From NCBI RefSeq assembly GCF_049680855.1, contig NZ_JBMPGS010000005.1, forward strand, positions 1 to 64,000: DNA of 64,000 nucleotides. Direction: 5' to 3'. Within the stretch, counting starts at the first letter, position 1. Each line of letters starts with the position of its first letter. Under the pieces are notes generated by a model, which saw nothing but the letters and a program-made list of their open reading frames with translations, ran no database searches and was not told the DNA's origin. The translations under genes were made by a program, and so were the position numbers. The stretch comes from Salinimicrobium sp049680855. Its GTDB lineage: Bacteria > Bacteroidota > Bacteroidia > Flavobacteriales > Flavobacteriaceae. Shown here in pieces: positions 26,907 through 35,014 of this stretch.

Positions 26907-27284
26907 ATGAATGAATTTGTATTGATGTCATCAACAATCTTTGGAGCACTCACGATTATTTTTGGAGCTTTTGGAGCACATGCTTTAAAGAAAATACTTT
27001 CCGAAGATCAAATGAAGAGTTTTGAAACAGGAGTTAAATACCAAATGTACCACGCCTTGGTTTTGCTAATTATTGGCTTTCAGCTTAATTTTTCAGGTAC
27101 GATAGAGAAGATTGCAGGATGGTGTTTTATCGTGGGGACTATTCTTTTTTCTTTTAGCATCTACGCACTTACTATTTCCAGTGCAAAAGGAAAAAAAATG
27201 ACTTTTCTGGGGCCGGTCACTCCACTGGGCGGACTCTTTTTAATGGCAGGATGGACCTTCCTAATTGTCTATTTCCTGTCATAG
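26907..27284 (+). CDS. DUF423 family membrane protein
   Basis: Small hydrophobic protein of 125 residues with four predicted transmembrane helices. The pattern FGAFGAHALKK near residue 20, the motif YQMYHALVLL around 50, and GPVTPLGGLFLMAGW near the C-terminus are those of the DUF423/YwdK family. The family is widespread and of unknown function. It stands alone on the plus strand, bounded by the 1.1-kb leader before it and a hairpin terminator (27328-27356) after it. Confidence 0.9.
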   Translation: MNEFVLMSSTIFGALTIIFGAFGAHALKKILSEDQMKSFETGVKYQMYHALVLLIIGFQLNFSGTIEKIAGWCFIVGTILFSFSIYALTISSAKGKKMTFLGPVTPLGGLFLMAGWTFLIVYFLS

Positions 27285-27327
27285 TTCAACCTTGTGCAGC
27301 TTCCTTAGTATCTAGTATATTGAAAAG

Positions 27328-27356
27328 AAACCCGAATACTTTTCGGCCTCGGGTTT
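27328..27356 (+). terminator. Terminator after the DUF423 gene
   Basis: AAACCCGA (27328-27335) and TCGGGTTT (27349-27356) form an 8-bp perfect stem around a 13-base loop, 44 bases after the stop codon, followed by a short T-rich stretch. It could also serve the convergent rhodanese gene. Confidence 0.65.
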
Positions 27357-27408
27357 ATTTGAATGTATAAGCTCAAATCTGGATTAATAGAACTTGTGCT
27401 TCCGCTAA

Positions 27409-27720
27409 TTATTGCTGAACATCGCCATCCCATTCCATAAAACCGCCCTGCAGGTTATTCGTATTCTCAAACCCCATTTGATCCATAATGGTACAGGCTT
27501 GAGCACTGCGTTTTCCGGAGCGGCAATAGACATAGTAGTTCTTCGATTTGTCAAGCTTTTCCACTTCGCTTACAAATTCAGGTCCTTTATAAATGTCAAT
27601 GTTCTTTGATTCTGGGATATATCCTTCCTGCACTTCCTCTTCGGTCCTTACATCCAGGATCATTGCGTTGTCATCACCGCTTATTTGTTTCTTCCACTCT
27701 TCTTTGGTCAAATCTTTCAT
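27409..27720 (-). CDS. Rhodanese-like domain protein
   Basis: Single-domain protein of 103 residues. MILDVRTEEEVQEGYIP is the first half-signature, and the active-site loop CRSGKRS begins with Cys66, the persulfide-carrying residue. The C-terminal motif LQGGFMEWDG matches single-domain rhodaneses. It is cytoplasmic (no signal peptide). These proteins transfer sulfane sulfur, but the physiological donor is not deducible. It is convergent with the DUF423 gene and divergent from the trp operon. Confidence 0.9.
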   Translation of the reverse strand: MKDLTKEEWKKQISGDDNAMILDVRTEEEVQEGYIPESKNIDIYKGPEFVSEVEKLDKSKNYYVYCRSGKRSAQACTIMDQMGFENTNNLQGGFMEWDGDVQQ

Positions 27721-27776
27721 AGCTATTTCCGTTATTCATTTTTAATTCAATTTCAACACAGTGCTTCCGTGCTATA

Positions 27777-27784
27777 CAAATATA
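27777..27784 (-). promoter_or_regulatory. Candidate promoter -7 element for the rhodanese gene
   Basis: On the minus strand this reads TATATTTG, an exact match to the Bacteroidetes TAnnTTTG element, 57 bases before the start codon. There is no clear TTTG partner at 19-21 bases. Confidence 0.4.
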
Positions 27785-27867
27785 AGAAACCTATTTATAC
27801 GGGATTGAACAACATCTTGAAATCTCCTTTTGATGCCGAAAGTTTATGCTTAAAACTTTGCAAAAAG

Positions 27868-27898
27868 TTTGTTTTAAAAATTTTGATCTTTATATTTG
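27868..27898 (+). promoter_or_regulatory. Promoter of the trp operon
   Basis: TTTG at 27868-27871, exactly 19 bases, then TATATTTG at 27891-27898: a full match to the Bacteroidetes housekeeping consensus (TTTG, 19-21, TAnnTTTG). Transcription would begin at about 27903-27907, at or just before the leader-peptide ATG (27907), so the leader message would have almost no 5' untranslated region. Confidence 0.75.
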
Positions 27899-27906
27899 TC
27901 ATTCAA

Positions 27907-27963
27907 ATGAAAATAAATTTAGTACATAGCTGGTGGTGGAACAACTTACGTCAATCGTCGTGA
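27907..27963 (+). CDS. trpL: trp operon leader peptide (attenuator)
   Basis: An 18-codon frame, MKINLVHSWWWNNLRQSS, with three consecutive TGG codons (27931-27939) and stop TGA at 27961-27963. It lies between a consensus promoter and a strong hairpin terminator, and 84 bases before trpE. Three Trp codons in a row are very improbable by chance and are the mark of a ribosome-mediated attenuation leader. When charged tRNA-Trp is scarce the ribosome should stall here and leave the arm at 27957-27963 free. Ordinary gene finders skip it because of its size. Confidence 0.9.
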   Translation: MKINLVHSWWWNNLRQSS

Positions 27964-28011
27964 GCAAAACCTCCTGTATGTAAAAATTATACAAAGGCTT
28001 GTCATCACGAC
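27957..28011 (+). promoter_or_regulatory. Candidate antiterminator pairing in the trp leader
   Basis: GTCGTGA (27957-27963), which includes the leader stop codon, is the exact reverse complement of TCACGAC (28005-28011) in the loop and descending arm of the terminator. A ribosome stalled at the Trp codons would leave the first arm free to pair and break the terminator; a ribosome at the stop codon would cover it. The pairing is seen in sequence; the mechanism is inferred from known trp attenuators. Confidence 0.6.
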
Positions 28012-28023
28012 AAGCCTTTTTTT
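27993..28023 (+). terminator. trp attenuator terminator
   Basis: AAAGGCTTGTC (27993-28003), loop ATCAC, then GACAAGCCTTT (28009-28019): an 11-bp perfect stem that runs into a T tract ending at 28023. This is an intrinsic terminator placed before trpE instead of after a gene, as expected of an attenuator. Confidence 0.92.
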
Positions 28024-28046
28024 ATGTCCTTATTTAAAATATAATA

Positions 28047-29441
28047 ATGTATCAATTAAAAAGCACCTTTAAAAAACTTCTTGCAGACACCATTACCCCA
28101 GTGAGTGTTTACTTGAAAATAAGGGATAAATTTCCAAATAGTTTGCTGCTGGAGAGCAGTGATTACCACGGTAGCGACAATAGCTTTTCCTACATTTGTT
28201 GTAATCCCATCGCATCTATTAAGATCGAAAATGAACTCCTTACCCAAACTTTCCCAGATAAGACGAGGACTGAAACTAAAATAACTTCAGAAATAAATAT
28301 TCCTGAAGCGATCCACAACTTCTCAAAAAGGTTTAAAACCGAGGACAATAACTTTAAATTCATCAACAAAGGTCTTTTTGGATATATCGCCTATGACGGC
28401 ATCCGCTATTTTGAAAATGTGGCGATCTCTAAAAAAGATAAGGACTTGAAGATCCCGGATATCTATTATGCGGTTTACCAGAATATCATTGCAATCAACC
28501 ATTTTAATAACGAAGCTTATATTTTCGACCATAATTATAATTCAGGAAATAACCTGGAGCAGATCGAACAACTTCTAAAGGTAAAGAATTTCGCAACCTA
28601 TAATTTTTCTACGGAAGGAAAACCCGTTTCAAACATCACAGATGTAGACTATAAAAAGAATGTAGAAAAAGCGAAGGAGCATTGTTACCGCGGAGATGTT
28701 TTTCAGCTGGTCCTTTCCCGCCGCTTTTCGCAGGATTTCAAAGGAGATGAATTTAATGTATACCGCGCTCTAAGAAATGTGAATCCGTCACCTTATTTAT
28801 TCTACTTTGACTATGGCGACTTTAAGATCTTCGGAAGCTCTCCCGAAGCACAGCTGGTGGTAAAGGATGGACAGGCAGAAATCCATCCAATTGCCGGAAC
28901 TTTTAAACGTACCGGAAATGATGAAGAAGATGCCGAAAGTGCCAAGAGATTGGCTGCAGATGAAAAAGAAAATGCCGAACACGTGATGCTGGTTGATCTT
29001 GCCCGCAATGATCTAAGCAGGCACGGCAGTGATGTTAAAGTTGAAAAGTATAAAGAAATCCAGTTTTTCTCGCATGTCATTCACCTTGTTAGTAAGGTAA
29101 CCGGTAAAAAACATACCAACACAAGTACGATGCAGGTTGTTGCGGACACCTTCCCAGCAGGAACTTTAAGTGGTGCACCCAAACACAAGGCCATGCAGCT
29201 TATTGAAAAGTACGAAACAGTAAATCGGGATTTTTATGGCGGCGCTATTGGATTTATGGATTTTGAAGGAAATTTTAATCATGCCATTGTAATCCGCTCG
29301 TTTTTAAGTAAAAACCACCAGTTACACTTTCAGGCGGGAGCGGGAATTGTTTCAGAATCTAAAGAAGAAAACGAACTTCAGGAAATTTATAATAAACTTG
29401 GAGCCCTTACAAAAGCATTAAAAATAGCGGAAGAAATTTGA
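28047..29441 (+). CDS. trpE: Anthranilate synthase component I
   Basis: Protein of 464 residues. The N-terminal domain has LLESSDYHGSDNSFSYICCNP, the tryptophan-feedback-site region of the LLES type. The chorismate-binding C-terminal half contains FQLVLSRRFS, IFGSSPEAQLVVKDG, HPIAGTFKRTG, VMLVDLARNDLSRHG and FPAGTLSGAPKHKAM. The enzyme converts chorismate to anthranilate with ammonia supplied by TrpG. It is the first structural gene of the operon, 24 bases after the attenuator T tract. Feedback inhibition by tryptophan is likely from the N-terminal motif. Confidence 0.97.
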   Translation: MYQLKSTFKKLLADTITPVSVYLKIRDKFPNSLLLESSDYHGSDNSFSYICCNPIASIKIENELLTQTFPDKTRTETKITSEINIPEAIHNFSKRFKTEDNNFKFINKGLFGYIAYDGIRYFENVAISKKDKDLKIPDIYYAVYQNIIAINHFNNEAYIFDHNYNSGNNLEQIEQLLKVKNFATYNFSTEGKPVSNITDVDYKKNVEKAKEHCYRGDVFQLVLSRRFSQDFKGDEFNVYRALRNVNPSPYLFYFDYGDFKIFGSSPEAQLVVKDGQAEIHPIAGTFKRTGNDEEDAESAKRLAADEKENAEHVMLVDLARNDLSRHGSDVKVEKYKEIQFFSHVIHLVSKVTGKKHTNTSTMQVVADTFPAGTLSGAPKHKAMQLIEKYETVNRDFYGGAIGFMDFEGNFNHAIVIRSFLSKNHQLHFQAGAGIVSESKEENELQEIYNKLGALTKALKIAEEI

Positions 29442-29448
29442 CGTCCTG

Positions 29449-29460
29449 CCCCAGTAGGGG
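29449..29460 (+). repeat. Small palindrome between trpE and trpG
   Basis: CCCC-AGTA-GGGG hairpin in the 35-base trpE-trpG gap. It has no T tract, so it does not look like a terminator. It could tune expression of trpG or be a remnant of an intergenic repeat. Confidence 0.35.
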
Positions 29461-29476
29461 TGCCAAAAATGACATT

Positions 29477-30151
29477 ATGAACAACAATATTTTAAATTCA
29501 CGCCCTTCTATTAAGGAACAAACTCGTCCTTCGGTCTTAGTAATAGATAATTACGATTCTTTTGTGTACAACCTGGTGCACTACCTGGAAGATTTAGGCT
29601 GCAAGGTGACGGTGAGACGTAATAATGAACTTACTTTAGAAGAAGTCGAAAAATACGATAAAATTCTCCTTTCCCCAGGCCCGGGAATTCCTGATGAAGC
29701 CGGACTTTTAAAGGATATCATTTCCAAATATGCGCCTTCAAAAAGCATTTTTGGAGTTTGTCTGGGACAACAGGCCATTGGAGAAGTTTTTGGAGGAAAA
29801 CTTCAGAATCTTCCTGATGTATTTCACGGAGTGGCTTCAAAAATAAAAGTTTGTGTGCAGGACGAGTCTTTATTTTCGGGATTGGAACAGGAGATGGAAG
29901 TCGGCCGCTACCATTCCTGGGTGGTTGACGGAAAACTTCCCGATTGCCTGGAAGCAACTTCCTATGATGAGAACGGACAGGTGATGTCTTTGCGTCACCG
30001 GGATTTTGATGTAAAGGCCGTGCAATTTCATCCGGAATCGGTTTTAACACCTCAGGGTAAAAAAATGCTTGAAAATTGGGTAAACAGCCCCAACCCCGCA
30101 TTATCCCAAGACCCAGACGCTGCAAATGCTGAACCTAATATTAAATTATAA
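29477..30151 (+). CDS. trpG: Anthranilate synthase component II (glutamine amidotransferase)
   Basis: Start chosen at ATG 29477 (224 residues); the frame is open 13 codons further upstream but overlaps trpE and codes nothing conserved. After a non-conserved N-terminal tail of about 20 residues comes VLVIDNYDSFVYNLVHYLE, then LSPGPGIPDEAG (oxyanion region), the nucleophile Cys in GVCLGQQAIGE, and the His/Glu pair in VQFHPESVLTP. It supplies ammonia to TrpE. A C-terminal tail of about 20 residues (SPNPALSQDPDAANAE...) is low-complexity and not conserved. Confidence 0.96.
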   Translation: MNNNILNSRPSIKEQTRPSVLVIDNYDSFVYNLVHYLEDLGCKVTVRRNNELTLEEVEKYDKILLSPGPGIPDEAGLLKDIISKYAPSKSIFGVCLGQQAIGEVFGGKLQNLPDVFHGVASKIKVCVQDESLFSGLEQEMEVGRYHSWVVDGKLPDCLEATSYDENGQVMSLRHRDFDVKAVQFHPESVLTPQGKKMLENWVNSPNPALSQDPDAANAEPNIKL

Positions 30152-30205
30152 CTAAAATAACACCTCAAATCCTCCTACTTTGGGCGAGTTAGAGGTGGCT
30201 TGACT

Positions 30206-31201
30206 ATGAAACAGTTACTAAACAGACTCATAAATCACGAAACCATTTCGAAAGAGGAGGCAAAAGAAGCTTTGGTAAAAATCTCCCAGGGTGACTACAA
30301 TGAAAGTCAAATTGCCGCTTTTCTTACTGTATATATGATGCGGAGCATCACCATTGAAGAGCTTGAAGGCTTTCGTGATGCACTGCTGGAAATGTGCATT
30401 GCGATTGATCTTGACCAGTACAATCCTATCGATCTCTGCGGAACCGGAGGTGACGGAAAGGATACTTTCAACATTTCCACCCTTTCATCTTTTGTAACAG
30501 CAGGTGCCGGAGTCAACGTTACGAAACATGGAAATTATGGAGTTTCCTCCAGTTGTGGAAGTTCCAACGTGATGGAATACCTTGGAATCAAATTCAGTAA
30601 TGAAAAAGATTTCCTGGAAAGAAGCATCAGCGAAGCAGGAATCTGTTTTTTACACGCCGCACTTTTTCATCCGGCGATGAAAAAAGTGGCACCTATCCGT
30701 AGAAATTTGGGTGTAAAGACCTTTTTTAACATGCTGGGACCCATGGTGAATCCCGCATTTCCGAAGAACCAGGTAGTTGGAGTTTTCAACCTTGAACTTG
30801 CCAGAATGTATGGCTATCTTTATCAGAAAACGGATAAAAACTTTACTATTTTACACGCTTTGGATGGATATGATGAAATTTCCCTAACAGGAAAAACAAA
30901 AATTATATCCAATAGATCTGAAGGAATATTAAAACCTCAGGATTTTGGAGTTTCAGAAATAAACGAAGAGGATATTGCAAGCGGAAGTTCAATTGAGTCT
31001 GCCGCCGAAATCTTTATGAATGTCCTCAGCGGAAAAGGAACAGCGGCTCAAAATAATGTAGTATGTGCCAATGCCGGAATGGCAATTGCAACGGCTAAAG
31101 ATTTATCTCCAAAAGAAGGTTTTGAAAAGGCAAAAGAATCCCTGCTTTCAGGGAAAGGACTTTTAGCCTTTAACAAACTGAAGGAGATTAGCCGTAACTA
31201 A
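30206..31201 (+). CDS. trpD: Anthranilate phosphoribosyltransferase
   Basis: Protein of 331 residues from ATG 30206 (MKQLLNRLINHE). The PRPP-binding glycine loop CGTGGDGKDTFNIST (about residues 75-90), NVTKHGNYGVSS and RRNLGVKTFFNMLGPMVNP are family signatures. It joins anthranilate to phosphoribosyl pyrophosphate. Preceded by a 54-base gap that contains a weak inverted repeat (CACCTC at 30161-30166, GAGGTG at 30192-30197). Not fused to trpG as it is in enterobacteria. Confidence 0.97.
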   Translation: MKQLLNRLINHETISKEEAKEALVKISQGDYNESQIAAFLTVYMMRSITIEELEGFRDALLEMCIAIDLDQYNPIDLCGTGGDGKDTFNISTLSSFVTAGAGVNVTKHGNYGVSSSCGSSNVMEYLGIKFSNEKDFLERSISEAGICFLHAALFHPAMKKVAPIRRNLGVKTFFNMLGPMVNPAFPKNQVVGVFNLELARMYGYLYQKTDKNFTILHALDGYDEISLTGKTKIISNRSEGILKPQDFGVSEINEEDIASGSSIESAAEIFMNVLSGKGTAAQNNVVCANAGMAIATAKDLSPKEGFEKAKESLLSGKGLLAFNKLKEISRN

Positions 31202-31234
31202 ATTTTGCCATTCACAGAAATACAGATTCAAAAG

Positions 31235-32020
31235 ATGAATATTTTAGAAAAAATAGCGCTCGACAAGCGAAAGGAAGTACAGGAAAACAAAGAAATACTA
31301 TCAGCAAAAGACCTGGAAATGATGCCGGGCTTCAACAGAAAATGCGTTTCCTTAAGTCAACGGTTACGGGAAAGCGACACAGGGATTATAGCAGAATTTA
31401 AGCGGAGGTCCCCTTCTGTCCCTGAACTTAACCTGAATGCCGATATAAAACAGGTTACGAAAGAATATGAAAAAGCCGGAGCATCTGGAATTTCTGTGCT
31501 AACCGATGAGATTTATTTTGGCGGCTCTATGGATGATCTTTTTGCCGCTCGTGAAGAGGTGAAAGTTCCTATCCTTCGAAAGGATTTCATGATCGACGAA
31601 TACCAGATCCTTGAATCTAAAGCCATTGGTGCAGATGTGATTCTATTGATCGCTGCCCTTCTCAAAAAGGAGGAAATCAAGGCATTTTCTGAACTGGCGA
31701 AAAGCCTGGGAATGGATGTTTTGCTGGAAGTTCACAATGAGGAAGAACTTCAAAAATCCATTATGCCTTCCATAGATATGATTGGCGTGAACAACCGAAA
31801 TTTGAAAACTTTTGAAGTAAACACTAATATTAGCAAAGAATTATCAGAAAAAATCCCTTCAGAATTTGTGAAGGTTTCCGAAAGCGGAATTAGCAGCACA
31901 GCCGCCATAAAAGATCTTCAAAAATACCATTTTCAAGGCTTCTTGATTGGCGGAAATTTTATGAAGACCGAAGATCCTGGAAAAAGTGCAGATGAATTTA
32001 TCAGGGAATTGAAAAGATAA
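31235..32020 (+). CDS. trpC: Indole-3-glycerol-phosphate synthase
   Basis: Protein of 261 residues from ATG 31235 (MNILEKIALDKRKEV); the frame is open from a TTG at 31205 but without similarity. Motifs: IAEFKRRSPS (catalytic lysine), VLTDEIYFGGSMDDL, PILRKDFMIDEYQI, IGVNNRNLKTFEV and SESGIS. A monofunctional TIM barrel, separate from TrpF. It closes the indole ring of indole-3-glycerol phosphate. Confidence 0.97.
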   Translation: MNILEKIALDKRKEVQENKEILSAKDLEMMPGFNRKCVSLSQRLRESDTGIIAEFKRRSPSVPELNLNADIKQVTKEYEKAGASGISVLTDEIYFGGSMDDLFAAREEVKVPILRKDFMIDEYQILESKAIGADVILLIAALLKKEEIKAFSELAKSLGMDVLLEVHNEEELQKSIMPSIDMIGVNNRNLKTFEVNTNISKELSEKIPSEFVKVSESGISSTAAIKDLQKYHFQGFLIGGNFMKTEDPGKSADEFIRELKR

Positions 32021-32029
32021 AAATTGGAG

Positions 32030-32716
32030 ATGAACGCCAGCTCGAACAATAGAAATTTTAATCCACTTCCTACTTTTTCCGAAGAAAAGGGCTTGAAGTT
32101 AAAAGTCTGTGGAATGAAATTTTCAGAAAACATCCAACAGGTGGCAGGACTGCCGCCAGATTATATGGGATTTATCTTTTTTGAAAAATCTCCGCGGAAT
32201 TTTGATGCTGAAATTCCCAACATCGATAAGAATATTAAGAAAACAGGTGTTTTTGTGGATGCTTCCATAGATTTCATTCTCGAAAAGGTCAGGAGACATC
32301 AGTTACAGGCAGTTCAGTTACACGGCAATGAAAGTCCGCAATTTTGCGCTACCCTGAAGGCTGAAAATCTTGAAATTATCAAGGTATTTTCGGTGAAAGA
32401 TTCCTTTGATTTCGATATTCTTCAGGAATATGAAGGCAAGGTGGATTTCTTCCTTTTTGACACCAAAGGCAAAGCTAAAGGCGGAAACGGAATTACTTTC
32501 GATTGGGAAGTGCTGAAAAAATATCCTTCCGAAACGCCATTTTTCATAAGTGGCGGCATTGGACTTGAAGAAATGGCGAGATTAAAAAAATTTCAATTTC
32601 CGAAGACATTTTACGGCATTGATGTAAACAGTCGGTTTGAAACAGCACCTGGTTTTAAAAACATGGAAACTCTGAAAAAATTAAAAAGAACAATCCCAAC
32701 GGTAAAAAATATATAA
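32030..32716 (+). CDS. trpF: Phosphoribosylanthranilate isomerase
   Basis: Protein of 228 residues from ATG 32030. An N-terminal tail of about 22 residues precedes the first barrel strand LKLKVCGMKF, which carries the catalytic cysteine. Also seen: MGFIFFEKSPR, VQLHGNESPQFC, FLFDTKGKAKGGNGITFDW with the catalytic Asp, and the phosphate-binding FFISGGIG and GIDVNSRFE. It carries out the Amadori rearrangement between the TrpD and TrpC steps. The stop overlaps the trpB ATG by one base (TAATG), which suggests reinitiation. Confidence 0.96.
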   Translation: MNASSNNRNFNPLPTFSEEKGLKLKVCGMKFSENIQQVAGLPPDYMGFIFFEKSPRNFDAEIPNIDKNIKKTGVFVDASIDFILEKVRRHQLQAVQLHGNESPQFCATLKAENLEIIKVFSVKDSFDFDILQEYEGKVDFFLFDTKGKAKGGNGITFDWEVLKKYPSETPFFISGGIGLEEMARLKKFQFPKTFYGIDVNSRFETAPGFKNMETLKKLKRTIPTVKNI

Positions 32717-33903
32717 TGAAAACAACTTATCAAGTAGATGAGCGAGGCTATTACGGCGAGTTTGGAGGAGCTTATATTCCTGAAATGCTGTACCCCAATG
32801 TGGAAGAGCTGCGTACGCAGTACCTCGAAATAATGAAAGAAGAATCTTTTCAAAAGGAATTTAAACAGCTCTTGAAGGATTACGTAGGCCGTCCTACTCC
32901 GCTTTATTTTGCCGAAGGCTTCAGTGAAAAATATAACACAAAGATCTATCTCAAAAGGGAAGACCTCTGTCACACTGGGGCGCACAAGGTGAACAACACC
33001 ATTGGGCAAATCCTGATGGCAAAGAAACTCGGAAAAAACCGTGTAATTGCCGAAACAGGTGCAGGCCAGCACGGCGTTGCAACAGCCACTGTTTGTGCAC
33101 TTATGGGGATTGAATGTGTGGTTTATATGGGCGAGATCGACATTGCACGGCAGGCACCTAATGTTGCACGAATGAAAATGCTGGGAGCTACGGTGGTTCC
33201 GGCAAAATCGGGCAGTCGTACTTTGAAGGATGCTACCAATGAAGCGATAAGAGACTGGATCAATAATCCTGTAGATACTCATTACATTATAGGATCTGTG
33301 GTTGGACCGCATCCCTATCCAGATATGGTAGCACGTTTTCAAAGTGTTATTTCCGAAGAAGTGAAAGTACAGCTGAAAGAAAAAGAAGGTCGTGAAAATC
33401 CAGATTACGTGGTTGCCTGCGTAGGCGGCGGAAGCAATGCTGCCGGCATGTTTTACCATTACCTGGACAATGAGAAAGTTGGGATCATCGCTGTGGAAGC
33501 AGCAGGAGAAGGTGTTTCTTCCGGAAAAAGCGCCGCCACCTCAGCTCTTGGAAAAGAAGGGATCATCCACGGAAGTAAAACCCTGCTGATGCAAACCGAA
33601 GACGGACAAATTACTGAACCATACTCCATTTCAGCTGGACTCGATTATCCCGGAGTGGGCCCCATGCACGCTAATCTTTATCGCACGGGAAGAGGGGAAT
33701 TTATTTCCGTTACCGACAAAGACGCAATGGATGCCGGATTGGTTTTATCAAAACTGGAAGGAATTATTCCGGCGATTGAAACTGCCCACGCACTTGCCAT
33801 TTTTGAAACCCGAAAATTCAAGGAAGATGATGTTGTAGTGATCAACCTTTCGGGACGTGGCGATAAAGATTTAAATACGTATATCGAACATTTTAATTTA
33901 TAG
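32716..33903 (+). CDS. trpB: Tryptophan synthase beta chain
   Basis: Protein of 395 residues. YGEFGGAYIPEML at the N-terminus; PLP-binding Lys91 in HTGAHKVNN; AETGAGQHGVATAT; the phosphate-cup VGGGSNAAGMF; and the C-terminal NLSGRGDKD. This is the TrpB1 form that works with TrpA and condenses indole with serine. Followed by a 116-base gap containing a palindromic repeat before trpA. Confidence 0.98.
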   Translation: MKTTYQVDERGYYGEFGGAYIPEMLYPNVEELRTQYLEIMKEESFQKEFKQLLKDYVGRPTPLYFAEGFSEKYNTKIYLKREDLCHTGAHKVNNTIGQILMAKKLGKNRVIAETGAGQHGVATATVCALMGIECVVYMGEIDIARQAPNVARMKMLGATVVPAKSGSRTLKDATNEAIRDWINNPVDTHYIIGSVVGPHPYPDMVARFQSVISEEVKVQLKEKEGRENPDYVVACVGGGSNAAGMFYHYLDNEKVGIIAVEAAGEGVSSGKSAATSALGKEGIIHGSKTLLMQTEDGQITEPYSISAGLDYPGVGPMHANLYRTGRGEFISVTDKDAMDAGLVLSKLEGIIPAIETAHALAIFETRKFKEDDVVVINLSGRGDKDLNTYIEHFNL

Positions 33904-33911
33904 AAATTAGA

Positions 33912-33981
33912 TGTCATCCTGATTTTATTTCAGGATCAAAAATATCGAGAGGCTCTTTACAGAAGCTGAAAAAGTTCAGTT
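33912..33981. repeat. Dispersed palindromic intergenic repeat, copy 1
   Basis: Two palindromes in a row: ATCCTGA (33916-33922)/TCAGGAT (33930-33936) and CTGAA (33966-33970)/TTCAG (33975-33979), preceded by GTCA (33913-33916). The same layout occurs at 43252-43328. It lies inside the trp operon, between trpB and trpA, and so would be transcribed as two hairpins. REP-like elements of this GTCA..CTGAA..TTCAG..TGAC type are commonly seen in flavobacterial intergenic regions. Confidence 0.6.
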
Positions 33982-34019
33982 TGAAAAAAACTTTAAACCT
34001 CTTCTCAACTATTGAAAAT

Positions 34020-34781
34020 ATGAACCGCATCAACCAAAAATTACAGGAAAGCCAGAAGTTGCTTTCCATCTATTTCACAGCTGGATATCCAGAAATAGAA
34101 GATACCGTCAATATTATTGAAGCGCTCGAAAAGAGCGGGGTGGATATGATCGAAATCGGACTTCCTTTTAGTGATCCATTGGCAGACGGGCCCACCATTC
34201 AACAGAGTTCCGAAGCTGCTTTAAGGAACGGAATGACCACAAATAAGCTGTTCAGCCAAATTTCCACTATCAGAGAAAAGGTGAATATTCCGTTGATCAT
34301 TATGGGGTATTTTAACCCGATTCTTCAGTATGGTGTTGAGAAATTTTGCCAGAAATGTAAAGAAACAGGAATAGACGGCCTTATCATTCCCGATCTTCCG
34401 GTGGAAGAGTATACAACCCATTACCAGGATATTTTTGAAAAATATGATTTGATTCCAATATTTTTGATCACTCCCCAAACATCTGAAGAAAGAATTAGAT
34501 TTATTGATTCTGTTTCCAACGGCTTTATATATATGGTGAGCAGCGCCAGCGTTACCGGAAGCACGGTTGGGTTTGGTGATGAGCAGATAGATTATTTCAA
34601 GAGAATCTCCAATTTGGAGCTAAAAACACCAACAATTGTTGGTTTTGGAATTAACAGTCCGGCGATCTTTAAACAGGCTACAGAATATTCTAAAGGTGCC
34701 ATTATTGGAAGTGCTTTTATAAAGCACCTTTCTCACCACGGTGTTGATAAAATTCTAGATTTTGTTAAAGCCTTGCGATAG
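34020..34781 (+). CDS. trpA: Tryptophan synthase alpha chain
   Basis: Protein of 253 residues from ATG 34020 (MNRINQKLQE), which is where the family begins; the frame is open from a TTG at 33981 inside the palindromic repeat. Motifs: SIYFTAGYPEIEDT, DMIEIGLPFSDPLADGPTIQ with catalytic Glu and Asp, IIPDLPVEE, SSASVTGSTVGFG and the phosphate-binding GFGI. It releases indole from indole-3-glycerol phosphate for TrpB. Last gene of the operon; no clear terminator follows. Confidence 0.97.
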   Translation: MNRINQKLQESQKLLSIYFTAGYPEIEDTVNIIEALEKSGVDMIEIGLPFSDPLADGPTIQQSSEAALRNGMTTNKLFSQISTIREKVNIPLIIMGYFNPILQYGVEKFCQKCKETGIDGLIIPDLPVEEYTTHYQDIFEKYDLIPIFLITPQTSEERIRFIDSVSNGFIYMVSSASVTGSTVGFGDEQIDYFKRISNLELKTPTIVGFGINSPAIFKQATEYSKGAIIGSAFIKHLSHHGVDKILDFVKALR

Positions 34782-34861
34782 TTTAACCTTCTTATAACAG
34801 GCCTATAGTGTCAAAAACGCTGTTCTTTTCTTAAATTAGAGAGAATTTAAAAAATGAAATT

Positions 34862-35014
34862 ATGGGACAGATAGAAGATAAACACAAGCAGAGAAAAGAA
34901 AAGAGACGAAGTGATAACGACCCATTGAGTGGCGAAATAGGAAATCGCGATATTGAAACAAACGATTTTGATATTGACGATGAAACTATTAAAGACCAGC
35001 AAAATAAAAAGTAA
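34862..35014 (+). CDS. Small charged protein upstream of ribosomal protein THX
   Basis: A 50-codon frame, MGQIEDKHKQRKEKRRSDND..., with a strongly basic N-terminal third (KQRKEKRR) and an acidic C-terminal half (ETNDFDIDDETIKDQ). I do not recognise a family. Its stop codon shares one base with the ATG of the THX gene (TAATG), the same coupling as trpF-trpB, and this supports it as a real gene. The charge pattern suggests a disordered, perhaps ribosome- or RNA-associated, protein; this is inference. It starts 80 bases after trpA. Confidence 0.65.
   Translation: MGQIEDKHKQRKEKRRSDNDPLSGEIGNRDIETNDFDIDDETIKDQQNKK

Noticed and set aside
27685..27963. 92-codon plus-strand frame ending in the Trp-rich sequence
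   Set aside because: It starts upstream of the trp promoter and runs through it; only the last 18 codons (from 27907) make sense as the leader peptide.
30161..30197. CACCTC...GAGGTG inverted repeat before trpD as an internal terminator
   Set aside because: 25-base loop, 6-bp stem and no T tract; more likely a degenerate intergenic repeat with no regulatory role.
32611..33459. 282-codon minus-strand frame opposite trpB
   Set aside because: Translation is rich in Cys/His/Phe without domain patterns; it is a codon-use shadow of trpB.
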